A stretch of DNA of 6,312 nucleotides from Legionella sp. GTDB taxonomy: Bacteria > Pseudomonadota > Gammaproteobacteria > Legionellales > Legionellaceae. Below are positions 6,293 through 6,312 of this stretch, one piece after another; within the stretch, counting starts at the first letter, position 1; every line of letters starts with the position of its first letter. The stretch covers positions 1 to 6,312 of the forward strand of contig SCSO01000264.1 in NCBI GenBank assembly GCA_004297865.1. The letters are read 5' to 3'. A program made the translations under genes and the position numbers. Under the pieces are notes generated by a model that was given only the letters and a program-made list of their open reading frames with translations, made no database searches and was not told the origin of the DNA.

Positions 6293-6312
6293 ACTACCGC
6301 TTCAACCTCAGG

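Overview
The window is AT-rich (roughly 40% GC by eye) and every convincing gene lies on the plus strand. The proteins look gammaproteobacterial: a lipoprotein periplasmic adaptor, a YbhF/YbhR-like ABC-2 exporter and a full-length class I polyhydroxyalkanoate synthase. Low GC, this gene content and the tail of short palindromic repeats suggest Legionella or a relative in the Legionellales. That placement is an inference from style; no rRNA or species marker is present.

Positions 1-4164 form one tightly packed operon. A perfect TATAAT hexamer at 2-7 may be its -10 element. Gene 1 (56-1225) encodes a soluble protein with two cyclic-nucleotide-binding-type domains and a PqqD-like C-terminal segment. 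Its end overlaps the start of gene 2 (1216-2070), a lipoprotein HlyD/YbhG-type membrane fusion protein. Eleven bases later comes the ABC ATPase (2082-3029), whose end overlaps the ABC-2 permease (3013-4164). Together they would make an inner-membrane efflux pump with one ATPase, one permease and one periplasmic adaptor. It would need an outer-membrane TolC-like channel encoded elsewhere. The cNMP-type protein, placed first and translationally overlapping, is probably a regulator or partner of the pump. The substrate cannot be read from the sequence.

Positions 4165-4431 carry no intact gene of normal kind. An ATG followed by a run of eight A's opens a short frame that dies at once, but one extra A would give a plausible 57-residue protein ending at 4347. 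This is either a frameshifted small gene, a transcriptional-slippage gene, or chance.

Positions 4432-6174 encode class I PHA synthase (phaC) with an intact Cys-Asp-His triad. No thiolase, reductase or phasin gene is visible beside it. After it come a 10-bp-stem hairpin (6183-6207) and a 76-base inverted repeat (6217-6292) made of two 18-bp palindromes around a small inner stem. This resembles a REP/MITE-like dispersed element and may also end transcription.
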